A stretch of 64,000 bases of DNA, taken from contig JAFDVS010000057.1 in assembly GCA_018268935.1 (NCBI GenBank), positions 62,001-126,000 on the forward strand, given 5' to 3'. The notes beneath the pieces were generated by a model. That model saw only the letters and a program-made list of their open reading frames with translations. It had not been told where the DNA came from and made no database searches. Positions within the stretch are counted from its first letter, which is position 1. Every line of letters begins with the position of its first letter. Made by a program: the position numbers and the translations under genes. The stretch is from Acidobacteriota bacterium (GTDB lineage: Bacteria; Acidobacteriota; Terriglobia; Bryobacterales; Bryobacteraceae). This document shows positions 17,608 to 25,592 of the stretch, in pieces.

Positions 17608-17740
17608 CGCATCTATATTAACCACTGGCGCGCCGAAGTTCGACCCGAGAGCAGATTGAAAAATTCCAAACGAACCTGCACGCGGAAGCGCTCTGTAAAG
17701 GCGAACATCTTCCCCGCGCGGCTGAAGCCACAAACAACAA

Positions 17741-17771
17741 GCCCGCCCCGGCAAAAGGGCGGGCTCATCCA
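17741..17771 (-). terminator. Intrinsic terminator of the orphan 17.8 kb gene
   Basis: A GCCCGCCC/GGGCGGGC inverted repeat (17741-17748 and 17757-17764) with an eight-base loop is followed, on the minus strand, by a T-rich stretch (TTGTTGTTT). It sits about 30 bases downstream of the minus-strand gene that ends at 17795. Confidence 0.75.
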
Positions 17772-17794
17772 AACTCCAATTCCCTAAGGCACGC

Positions 17795-18442
17795 TCAGTA
17801 ACTGCTGCCCGACGCCACCGCCGGGGTCGCCTGCTCCGTCCCCACATCCACTTCCGGATCGTGCGAGAAACTGAACGTCCCCGCCGCCGTCGTGACATTC
17901 GCCGCCACCACCACCGAATACCGGCTCGGCTGCCGTGGATTCACCACTTGCTCCGTCACCGTCCCCAGGTTCAACACGTAAAACTCCACCGTCCACACGC
18001 TCCCATCCTGGTCCGTGATCTGGAACGGGCCCGCGAATCCCAACGTCGGCGAACTCGCGCCTCCCGTCGTTTGCCCGGTAAACAGCGCCGTCGGATTCCC
18101 TGCCACCCCAAACGGGCTCGCCGCCACTTGCGTCGGATTACGATCCAGCGCCCGCGTCACAATCGCCGCAACCTGCACCGATTGCACCTGCCGCGGTGCG
18201 CCTACCGGCCGTTTCTCGCCGAACGCCAGTGCAATTTGATCGTCCTTCAGCAACACCGTCGAATCCTCACGCCCACCCACCAGCGATGGCATGGCAACCC
18301 AATTCCCGTTCACCATTTGCTGCCATGTGCGCGAGTTGTCCGTGAGCTGCGCATTCCGTCCGCGATCCTGAAAACGCCCGTTCGCCGCACCATTGGCGGC
18401 CGGAAAATTGAACAGAATATTGTAATTGACAGTTCTTCCCAT
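17795..18442 (-). CDS. Orphan protein of unknown function
   Basis: This 215-residue protein has no signal peptide or membrane helix. It starts MGRTVNYNILFNFPAANG after a strong GGAAGAAAGGAAGAG ribosome site; an alternative upstream start 14 codons earlier ignores that site. The C-terminal part is rich in beta-type segments with T, V, S and Q, such as VEFYVLNLGTVTEQVVNP. I recognise no family. An unusually large 235-base upstream region and a dedicated terminator suggest an independently regulated monocistronic gene. Confidence 0.7.
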   Translation of the reverse strand: MGRTVNYNILFNFPAANGAANGRFQDRGRNAQLTDNSRTWQQMVNGNWVAMPSLVGGREDSTVLLKDDQIALAFGEKRPVGAPRQVQSVQVAAIVTRALDRNPTQVAASPFGVAGNPTALFTGQTTGGASSPTLGFAGPFQITDQDGSVWTVEFYVLNLGTVTEQVVNPRQPSRYSVVVAANVTTAAGTFSFSHDPEVDVGTEQATPAVASGSSY

Positions 18443-18677
18443 AAACTCTTCCTTTCTTCCAGTCTGCACACCGATCGGCGCCAACGCGGAGCAAATAGGG
18501 ATGGATATCTACACTAAGCCATCACACTTCTACACCGTGAGAAAGTTCACACGTTTCGCACCGCACCGCGTCGCCACTCGCCTCACTTCGCACATGCAAC
18601 AAGCAGCTCAAATTCGCGGTGATGGCAGAATATCAGACACCCAAAACCAATGCAATAGTTTTTTCGCGAGAATTATC

Positions 18678-20849
18678 CTACTTTTCCCCGGCAGGCAGCC
18701 GTGTCAGCAGTCTTTGATACCGCACATCTTTCCGCAACGCCGTGAACTCTGGCTCCGACTTCACTTCCCGCAAACTGTAGCCTGCCCCCAGCGCCGACTC
18801 CAGCAATCGCAGCGCACCATCCCGATTCCCAGCAATCTCTGATGCTAGAGCCAGCTTGAAGCGCGCCCCTGGACCCAATTCCCCTAACTTCTCCACGGCC
18901 TTCACTTCCTCCAGCGACTGTTTCTTCTCTCCCGATTTCGCCAGATACACCGCCGCGCTCGCCCGCATCTCCACATCCTTCGGCGCAGACGCTATCGCCT
19001 CTCGCACCAATCGCAATGCCGTTGCGAACGCTTCCTTCGCCTTCTCCTCTTTCCCCGCGGTCCAACGGTAGGCATCCCCAAGATTCCCCCAATACAAATA
19101 CCGGCTCGGCGCCAATTCCACCGCCTTCTCAAACGGCGGAATCGCATCCATATAACGCCCCTGAAAAAACCGGATGTACCCCAAATTGGAAAAATGCGGC
19201 GCCGTGGGCCGCAACTCCAGTGCCTTCTGGATCGCCGCCGCCGCATCGTCGAACCGGTCCTCAATCAAATACAAACTCGACAGATTCCGCCACACCAGAT
19301 CGTTATCCGGAGTCAACACGCCCGCCCGCTCCCACGCCTTTTGCGCCGCGCCGTAATCCCCTTGCCGGAAATAAAACACCCCCGCCTCCACCTGCGCAAA
19401 CCAGTTCTCCGGGCTCAGTTCCAGCGCCTTCGCGAAACTCGCCCTCGCCGCCGGTGCATCGCGTTCCGAAGCCTGCACCTTCGCCATTGCCAGATACGCC
19501 TGTCCACTCCTCGGCTCCAGGTCCAGCGCCTTTCGCAACGTCTCCAATGCCTGTTTGCGCTCCCCTTTCTCCGCCTGCACCTGCGCCAGCACCACCTGCG
19601 CCGATGCCAGCGCCGGATTCAATTCCACCGCCTTTACGGCATGCTGCTCGGCAAGCTTCACCCACTGCGGATCCCGCCCGTTCGTATTGCGCCGCAGATA
19701 CACCTCAGCCAGTCCCACATGCGCGGGCGCATTCGCAGGATCCTTTCGCACCGCCGCTTCAAACGCCGTGAATGCCTGCTCCGTGTAGCCCGGCCGGTAG
19801 AAAGCCGCAAACCTCTGCCTCCCCTGCTCCACCAGTTCACGAGGCGAAGCATTCCCATCCACCGCCGATCGCGGCGCCTTTCCCCTTCCCGCCACCATCC
19901 ATCCCAGGAAGCCCATCACCACCACACCCATCGCCGCCGCGGCCCATATCCCGTAGGGAGACCTCTTCTTCGCCACCGGCGCCACAGGCAGGCTCACCAT
20001 CGTGGGCCGCATCTCCGCCGATACGCTCAACCCCTTCAACACCCGCAACAACTCCCCCGCGTTCGCGTATCGCTGCTCTTTCTCCTTGCGCAAGCACCGC
20101 AGAATCACATCCTTCAACTCCGCCGGCAGCCCTTCCGGCAGTGCCTCCATCGGCCGCGGCGGATCCGCCACCACGGACCGCAGAATCCGCGGCACAGTGT
20201 CCCCGGGAAACGGCTGCGCCCCCGTCACCATTTCATACAAAATCACCCCAAAAGAAAAAATATCCGACCGCGCATCCGCCACATCTCCCAAACTCTGCTC
20301 CGGCGACATGTACCCCGGAGTCCCCATCACTGACCCCGCCAGCGTCAACGCCTGAATCGTCTCCATGCTCGCGTTGCCTTCCGACACCCGCGCCAGCCCA
20401 AAATCGAGGATCTTCACAATCCCGTCCGTAGTGATCATCAGGTTTCCCGGCTTCAGGTCCCGATGCACCAAGCCCTGCCCGTGCGCCTTCGCCAGCCCCT
20501 CGGCAAACTGCACCGCATAGTTCAAAATCTCCGCCGCCTCCAGCCGCTCCTTCTTCATCCGCCGCGACAGCGTCACTCCGTGGATATACTCCATCGCCAG
20601 AAACGTAATCCCGCGATCGGAATTCACCTCGTACACCGTCACTATGTTCGGATGGTTCAAAGACGACGCAGACCGCGCCTCGCGCAAGAACCGCTGCTGG
20701 GTCACCGGATCGGCCGCCTGTTTCTCCGACAATATCTTGATCGCCGCCTCACGCTCCAAACGCGTATCCACGGCCTTATACACCACACCCATCCCGCCGG
20801 ACCCAATTTTCTCGACGATGCGATATTGCAGTAACGTCTCGCCAATCAT
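18678..20849 (-). CDS. Membrane-anchored Ser/Thr protein kinase with extracytoplasmic TPR domain
   Basis: The 723-residue protein has an N-terminal Hanks-type kinase (about 1-275): glycine loop GSGGMG (16-21), catalytic Lys in AAIKIL (K38), HRDLKPGN (D131), DFG (149-151) and GTPGYMSPE. One membrane helix (about 299-320) is followed by TPR repeats to the end. The TPR domain probably senses or docks partners outside the membrane, as in other acidobacterial kinases. ATG 20849 was preferred to the upstream frame. It is divergent from the PPIase gene, with 50 bases between starts. Confidence 0.9.
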   Translation of the reverse strand: MIGETLLQYRIVEKIGSGGMGVVYKAVDTRLEREAAIKILSEKQAADPVTQQRFLREARSASSLNHPNIVTVYEVNSDRGITFLAMEYIHGVTLSRRMKKERLEAAEILNYAVQFAEGLAKAHGQGLVHRDLKPGNLMITTDGIVKILDFGLARVSEGNASMETIQALTLAGSVMGTPGYMSPEQSLGDVADARSDIFSFGVILYEMVTGAQPFPGDTVPRILRSVVADPPRPMEALPEGLPAELKDVILRCLRKEKEQRYANAGELLRVLKGLSVSAEMRPTMVSLPVAPVAKKRSPYGIWAAAAMGVVVMGFLGWMVAGRGKAPRSAVDGNASPRELVEQGRQRFAAFYRPGYTEQAFTAFEAAVRKDPANAPAHVGLAEVYLRRNTNGRDPQWVKLAEQHAVKAVELNPALASAQVVLAQVQAEKGERKQALETLRKALDLEPRSGQAYLAMAKVQASERDAPAARASFAKALELSPENWFAQVEAGVFYFRQGDYGAAQKAWERAGVLTPDNDLVWRNLSSLYLIEDRFDDAAAAIQKALELRPTAPHFSNLGYIRFFQGRYMDAIPPFEKAVELAPSRYLYWGNLGDAYRWTAGKEEKAKEAFATALRLVREAIASAPKDVEMRASAAVYLAKSGEKKQSLEEVKAVEKLGELGPGARFKLALASEIAGNRDGALRLLESALGAGYSLREVKSEPEFTALRKDVRYQRLLTRLPAGEK

Positions 20850-20899
20850 AGGGTCGCCATTCGTCCTGGTAGAATGAAAAGGTAACACACCTCCATCCC

Positions 20900-21787
20900 A
20901 TGCGTATTACCCCTTTCCTCCCTCTCTTCGCCGCGGCTGTCTGCCTCGCGCAAAATCCGCCCGCGGCTGCCCCCAAGCCCGCCCTTGACGACAAGACCGT
21001 CGTCGGCAGCTCCGGCGACCGCAAGATCACGGTCGGCGAAGTCAACAAAATCCTCCAAGGTCTCCCCCCGCAGATGAAGCAGAACTTCTCCCGCGACGTC
21101 AAAGGCTTCCTCTCTCAGTGGTTCATGCTCGAACGCCTCGTCGGCGAAGCCGAAAAGCTCAACCTCGCCGACAAAAGCCCCTACAAAGAAGGCCTTCAGA
21201 TGGCCCGCATGCAGATCCTCTCCCAGGCCTTGATCGAGTCCCGCTCTCAAACCACCGACATCCCCATGGCCGACCAGAAGAAGTTCTATGAGCAGCGTAA
21301 GGACAACTTCACCATGGCCAAGCTGAAGCTCATCTACGTGCCCTTTGCCGCCAACGCCACGGCCGCCGCTGCCGGCGCAAAAAAGACGCTCACCGAACCG
21401 GAAGCACTCACCAAAGCCGAAGGCCTCGCCAAGGAAGCCCGTGGCGGCGCCGATTTCGTCAAGCTCGTCAAGGAACACTCCGAAGACCCCATCTCCAAAG
21501 AAAAAGACGGCGACTTCGGCCCCATCCGCCGCTCCGACCAGCTCCCCGACGCCATCAAACAGGCCGTCTTCGCCCTCCGTCCCGGCGACATCAGCGACCC
21601 CGTCCGCCAGCCCAATGGCTATTACATCTTCCGCCTCATGGAACTCACCCCCCAATCCTTTGAGGAACTCCAGGTCAATCTCCTTACCGAAATGAAGAAT
21701 GCGAAGCTGAAGGAATGGCTCGACACCACCGCCAAATCGGTGGAGCTCAAAGTGGAGCGGCAGGACTTCTTCGATTCGATGAAGTAG
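20900..21787 (+). CDS. Secreted parvulin-type peptidyl-prolyl cis-trans isomerase
   Basis: The 295-residue protein has a signal peptide (about 1-17), an N-terminal helical SurA-like chaperone segment (about 40-125) and one parvulin rotamase domain (about 128-255). Rotamase features include FVKLVKEHSEDPISKEKDGDFG and AIKQAVFALRPGDISDPV. It assists folding of exported proteins. A TAGAAT -10-like box lies about 30 bases upstream. The end overlaps the next gene's proposed start. Confidence 0.85.
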   Translation: MRITPFLPLFAAAVCLAQNPPAAAPKPALDDKTVVGSSGDRKITVGEVNKILQGLPPQMKQNFSRDVKGFLSQWFMLERLVGEAEKLNLADKSPYKEGLQMARMQILSQALIESRSQTTDIPMADQKKFYEQRKDNFTMAKLKLIYVPFAANATAAAAGAKKTLTEPEALTKAEGLAKEARGGADFVKLVKEHSEDPISKEKDGDFGPIRRSDQLPDAIKQAVFALRPGDISDPVRQPNGYYIFRLMELTPQSFEELQVNLLTEMKNAKLKEWLDTTAKSVELKVERQDFFDSMK

Positions 21788-22326
21788 CCCGCCACCCGCT
21801 CCTTACCGCCGCCGCCAACTTTCCGCCTCTCCACGGACGCTCTATCCGCGTCCGCTTCCGGCCGCAGCTCACCGTAGCGGCCGGCAAGCTCCTTTCCGGC
21901 AAAGACAACGGCGAAGCCGTCCATGCCGCCGCATTCCTCAATCAGCGCCTCCTAATTCTCGACTCTGAACTCCTTTGTTACCCCAACGAGCTCCGGCGCA
22001 TCTTATTACATGAGCTGTTTCACTTCGTCTGGCGCCGCCTGGGCAACCCAACTCGCTGGCAATGGGAAACCCTTCTGCGCCGCGAATGGGATGCCAAAGC
22101 CAAAGGAGAGCTCGGCTGGTCCGCCGAATGGCGCAAAAACGCAATGCAACCTACCGATGTCCATAACCGATCCCTGCGCTGGCGCCACTACGCTTGCGAA
22201 AGCTTCTGCGACACCGCCGCCTGGCTCTGGGGCCCTCCCCATGCCGAACATACTCTCGCCTCCCGCCATCGCAACCACCGTAAACTTTGGCTTCAGGGAA
22301 TAGCCGCCCGCCCGTTCTCGATATAA
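21715..22326 (+). CDS. Putative HEXXH-like zinc metallopeptidase-domain protein
   Basis: This 203-residue protein carries HELFH (residues 99-103) in the context RRILLHELFHFVWRRLG, the usual zinc-binding helix of small metallopeptidases. A later ESFCDTAAWL could supply a third ligand. The catalytic Glu of HExxH is present. The only ATG in the frame overlaps the end of the PPIase gene by 73 bases, and its ribosome site is poor, so the true start is uncertain. There is no signal peptide. Confidence 0.65.
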   Translation: MARHHRQIGGAQSGAAGLLRFDEVARHPLLTAAANFPPLHGRSIRVRFRPQLTVAAGKLLSGKDNGEAVHAAAFLNQRLLILDSELLCYPNELRRILLHELFHFVWRRLGNPTRWQWETLLRREWDAKAKGELGWSAEWRKNAMQPTDVHNRSLRWRHYACESFCDTAAWLWGPPHAEHTLASRHRNHRKLWLQGIAARPFSI

Positions 22327-22327
22327 T
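22322..22327 (+). promoter_or_regulatory. Possible -10 box of the TlpA/DsbD-N/GT9 run
   Basis: A perfect TATAAT lies 23 bases before the TlpA start, overlapping the stop of the HELFH gene. No good -35 is visible at the usual spacing, so this is a partial prediction. Confidence 0.4.
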
Positions 22328-22349
22328 CGTCATGATAAGGAGTCTCTGG

Positions 22350-22925
22350 ATGTATCTTTCCCTCCGCCGCCCGGCCTTGCTTGCTGTCGCCGCCATCGGT
22401 ATCGCCCTCGCCGGCTGCAGCGGCCAGGGATCGATGCGCGCCGCCGTCAAGGCCGAAAAAGACCGCAACACCGCCCCCAGCTTCACCCTCAAAGACGCGA
22501 CCGGACGCACCGTCCAACTCGCCGACTACAAAGGCAAGGTCGTCCTCCTCAACTTCTGGGCCACCTGGTGCGGTCCCTGCAAAATCGAAATCCCCTGGTT
22601 CATCGATTTTGAGCAGCGCTACAAAGATCGCGGCTTCGCCGTCCTCGGCGTCTCCATGGACGAAGACGGTTGGGAAACCGTGAAGCCTTACCTCGAGGCC
22701 AAGAAGGTCAACTACCGAGTCGTCATCGGCACCGACGAAGTCGCCGATCTCTACGGCGGTGTCTCTTCCCTCCCCACCTCCTTTGTCATTGATCGACAGG
22801 GCAAGATCGCCAGCACCCACGTTGGATTGGTCAGCAAGAGTGTATATCAGGATGACATTGAACAACTATTGGAAAACCGTGGCCAGGTGGCTGAGCGCAC
22901 CGCTCCTGCTGCTGGCGGCAACTAG
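22350..22925 (+). CDS. TlpA-family thiol:disulfide oxidoreductase lipoprotein
   Basis: The 191-residue protein has a lipobox (IALAGC, Cys 23), so it is probably lipid-anchored on the periplasmic side. A thioredoxin fold carries the active site FWATWCGPCKIE (C74 and C77). It likely reduces disulfides during cytochrome or protein maturation. ATG 22350 has an AAGGAG ribosome site eight bases upstream; earlier in-frame starts are weaker. It overlaps the DsbD-like gene by 74 bases. Confidence 0.88.
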   Translation: MYLSLRRPALLAVAAIGIALAGCSGQGSMRAAVKAEKDRNTAPSFTLKDATGRTVQLADYKGKVVLLNFWATWCGPCKIEIPWFIDFEQRYKDRGFAVLGVSMDEDGWETVKPYLEAKKVNYRVVIGTDEVADLYGGVSSLPTSFVIDRQGKIASTHVGLVSKSVYQDDIEQLLENRGQVAERTAPAAGGN

Positions 22926-23346
22926 CCTCCTCCCCGCTCAGGGCAACATTCTCACGGTCGTTGCACCGCCCAAACTGACCGCGAAAAAGAACACCACGGT
23001 CACCGCGAAGGTCGCCGTCCAACTGCGCAACGGCTTTCACGTCAACAGCAATACGCCCGCCGACGACTACCTCATCCCGCTCCGCCTCACCTGGACCGCC
23101 GCGCCGCTCGAAGCCAAAGGCGTCGCCTATCCCAAACCCAAAATGGAAAAGTACGAGTTCAGCGAAAAGCCCATCTCCGTTTTCACCGGCGACTTCGACC
23201 TCGTCACCACCTTCCAGGTCCCCGCCTCCGCCACGCCCGGCATGCAAGTCATCAGCGGCAAGCTCCGCTATCAGGCCTGCACTCACAAAGAGTGCTTCCC
23301 GCCCAAGACCATCGAAGTAAAGCTCCCCGTCGACATCGTCAATTGA
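22852..23346 (+). CDS. DsbD N-terminal (alpha) domain-like periplasmic protein
   Basis: The 164-residue protein has a signal peptide (about 1-30) and a beta-sandwich domain. The Cys pair in YQACTHKECFPP matches the redox cysteines of the DsbD alpha domain. The membrane and C-terminal domains of DsbD are missing, so it works as a stand-alone redox acceptor. The direct overlap with TlpA suggests that electrons pass between the two products; that is inference. The start is the ATG at 22852, which begins the leader. Confidence 0.8.
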   Translation: MTLNNYWKTVARWLSAPLLLLAATSLLPAQGNILTVVAPPKLTAKKNTTVTAKVAVQLRNGFHVNSNTPADDYLIPLRLTWTAAPLEAKGVAYPKPKMEKYEFSEKPISVFTGDFDLVTTFQVPASATPGMQVISGKLRYQACTHKECFPPKTIEVKLPVDIVN

Positions 23347-24047
23347 AGCGTCTCCTCATCCGCCCCGGCGCCATCGGCGATTGCATCGTCTCGCTCCCCG
23401 CCCTCGAATACCTCCGCGCGGACTACACCGAAGTCTGGACCACCGAAGCCAACCGTCCGCTCATTCGCTTCGCCGACCGCACCGATACCATCATCCGCTC
23501 CGGCCTCGACGCCCTTCACCTTAGCGACGCCACCCTCCAGCGCCTCAGCCAGTTCGACGAAATCTACTCCTGGCGCCGCCGTGACGGCGTCTCGCACCTG
23601 CCCTTCCGCTTCTTCCCCGCCCTTCCCACAACACCAGGCCTGCACGCCACGGACTTCTACCTCTCTCAGGTAGGCGCTCCACTCGGCGCGATCCCAAAAC
23701 TACCCATCAGTTGGCGCAACGAAGGCTACGCCGTCATCCATCCCTTCTCCGGCAGCCCCCGCAAAAACTGGCCGCTCGAAAACTTCCGCCGCCTCGCCGA
23801 AACGCTCGACATGCCCGTCCACTGGATTGCCGGCCCGGAAGAACCGCTCCCCGAAGCCCGCCGCTTCGATAACCTCTGGGACCTCGCCCATTTCCTCGCC
23901 GGAGCCTCCCGCTACATCGGCAACGATTCCGGCATCACCCACCTCGCCGCCGCCTGCCAGGTCCCCACCACCGCCATCTTCCTCACCACCGATCCATCCG
24001 TCTGGGCCCCTCGCGGGCCCCACGTCACCGTCCTCCTAAACCCTTAG
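23343..24047 (+). CDS. Glycosyltransferase family 9 (heptosyltransferase-like)
   Basis: The 234-residue protein begins RLLIRPGAIGDCIVSLPAL, the N-terminal motif of GT9 enzymes. It also has IHPFSGSPRKNWPLENF and GNDSGITHLAAA, the nucleotide-sugar-binding parts. It probably adds a heptose or related sugar to lipopolysaccharide or another glycan. The start is TTG at 23343, overlapping the TGA of the preceding gene (TTGA). At about 234 residues it is shorter than usual for the family (about 320-350), so the middle may be reduced. Confidence 0.8.
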   Translation: MKRLLIRPGAIGDCIVSLPALEYLRADYTEVWTTEANRPLIRFADRTDTIIRSGLDALHLSDATLQRLSQFDEIYSWRRRDGVSHLPFRFFPALPTTPGLHATDFYLSQVGAPLGAIPKLPISWRNEGYAVIHPFSGSPRKNWPLENFRRLAETLDMPVHWIAGPEEPLPEARRFDNLWDLAHFLAGASRYIGNDSGITHLAAACQVPTTAIFLTTDPSVWAPRGPHVTVLLNP

Positions 24048-24973
24048 CCGCGCCGGCTCCCGCCCACCCCGAAATACTGCGACTTCCGATTTACGGCCAG
24101 CGACGACCGCAATGGCTGCCCCGGCAGCACTCCAGGCAATAATCCCACTCCAATCAGGTTGCAATACCGTTCCGTCCCCAGCTTCTGCGCCCAGTAGTTG
24201 ATGCTGTGAATCGTAGACCCGCTTCCCGGATCCCCCCCCGTGGGACGCACAATCTGCTCTTCCTTCACCGGAATCCCATAAGCTCCCGATCTGTCCGCAA
24301 AGTGAGCCAGACTCGCCCACTTCGTCGCCCCCGGGGTGGGTCCGTTCCGGAACTCCGTCTCCACCGGCTTCGGAACCGGCTTGAACTGCGTGAGCTGAAA
24401 CACCGCGTTGAGAAAGTACCGCACCAGCATCGCATCATCCGTCTGATTGGGTTGCCCCGGCCCCACTGAGTCCGTTACGTCGTAGAAAGGCAATTGAAAT
24501 CGCGCCGCCGCTTGCGGCGCGGGCAGATTGAACCACGGCGAGAACCTGTTGTTCGCCAAGAATTGCCGGATGCCGTTCTGCGTGAGCCCGCTCAACGGCC
24601 AGTCCAACGGGGTGAAAAACAGCGCCGAATAATTTCGATACAACAGATCGTTAAGAGCCACAATGGTCGTCCGGCATTTGTAGTCCCCGCCCGCCGGATT
24701 CACTACCTGGTAGCCATTGAGAGAACACGTCGAATAACCCATCGCCTGCACGAATGGCGCAATGCGCGTCATGAACTCATTGAAACCGCCCGATGCGTTA
24801 AAAACTCCCAGCCAGTCCTGAGACGCGTCAAAGGGCAACACCGGCGCAAAACGGTTCTCCCGGTACGGAAACAACGTCAGAAAAGCAATCAGGTTACGGT
24901 CCCATTGCTGGTTGATCTGGCCAATGCCAACCGACGCATTCACGTCGTAAAACGGAAGCCACGTAAGCGCCAA
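24044..24973 (-). CDS. Orphan protein with internal duplication
   Basis: The protein has 309 residues from a TTG start at 24973 with an AAGGGGG ribosome site. It contains two similar segments, residues about 6-35 and 161-190, each with LPFYDV..SVG.GQ.NQ followed by a hydrophobic helix. This resembles, by eye, the VG-G-N-D-V-LVQ-LL pattern of peptidoglycan-binding-like repeats, but I cannot confirm it. No signal peptide is seen. It ends by overlapping the convergent GT9 gene by four bases. Function unknown. Confidence 0.65.
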   Translation of the reverse strand: MALTWLPFYDVNASVGIGQINQQWDRNLIAFLTLFPYRENRFAPVLPFDASQDWLGVFNASGGFNEFMTRIAPFVQAMGYSTCSLNGYQVVNPAGGDYKCRTTIVALNDLLYRNYSALFFTPLDWPLSGLTQNGIRQFLANNRFSPWFNLPAPQAAARFQLPFYDVTDSVGPGQPNQTDDAMLVRYFLNAVFQLTQFKPVPKPVETEFRNGPTPGATKWASLAHFADRSGAYGIPVKEEQIVRPTGGDPGSGSTIHSINYWAQKLGTERYCNLIGVGLLPGVLPGQPLRSSLAVNRKSQYFGVGGSRRG

Positions 24974-25067
24974 GTAACCGAGCCCCCTTATCGATTTTAG
25001 ATTCTATAACACCGCGCAAGCCCCCGCGACCCAGCCAGGCCCTGTGTTATCCTGAAGCCCTTCTTTC

Positions 25068-25583
25068 ATGACCCGCCGATCCCTACTGCTCAGCCCCCTC
25101 AGCGCAGCCACCATCCACGACATCGCCGCCGCCCAACAAAACCGGACCCCGCTCCGCTATCTCACCCCCGCCGCCGCATCCGAACTCGAAGCCCTCACCA
25201 CCCAAATCATTCCCTCCGACACCACCCCCGGCGCAAAGGAAGCAGGCTGCATCCACTTCATCGACCGGGCCCTCGAAACCTTCGACCGCGATAAGCGCCA
25301 ACTCTACACCGAAGGACTCGCCGCCGCCCAAGCCAAACGCGCCGAACTCTTCCCTCAATCCACATCGCTCGCCGCCCTTGCGCCCGCGCAAACCATCGCC
25401 CTCCTCAAAGCCGTCGAATCCACAGACTTCTTCCAGCTCCTCCGCGCTCACACCATCATGGGCTTCCTCGCCTCTCCCGATTGGGGCGGCAACCAACTGC
25501 TCACCGGTTGGGCCCACGTCGGCCTCGAACACCGCATGTCTTTCCAACCACCCTTCGGCTTCTACGACAAGGAAGCGCGCTAA
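25068..25583 (+). CDS. Gluconate 2-dehydrogenase subunit 3-like protein
   Basis: The 171-residue protein has a short twin-arginine-like leader (MTRRSLLLSPLS). The Gluconate_2-dh3 fold shows as YLTPAAASELEALTTQIIPSD and an internal HTIMGFLASPDWGGN motif. Members are the small subunits of membrane-bound GMC dehydrogenases and probably assist export or assembly. It lies nine bases before the GMC gene, consistent with a two-subunit enzyme. A TATCCT -10-like box is at 25048. Confidence 0.85.
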   Translation: MTRRSLLLSPLSAATIHDIAAAQQNRTPLRYLTPAAASELEALTTQIIPSDTTPGAKEAGCIHFIDRALETFDRDKRQLYTEGLAAAQAKRAELFPQSTSLAALAPAQTIALLKAVESTDFFQLLRAHTIMGFLASPDWGGNQLLTGWAHVGLEHRMSFQPPFGFYDKEAR

Positions 25584-25592
25584 GGAAAAGCA

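Noticed and set aside
19194-20333. 379-codon plus-strand frame
   Set aside because: Antisense to the Ser/Thr kinase-TPR gene, with an Arg/His-rich product and no motifs.
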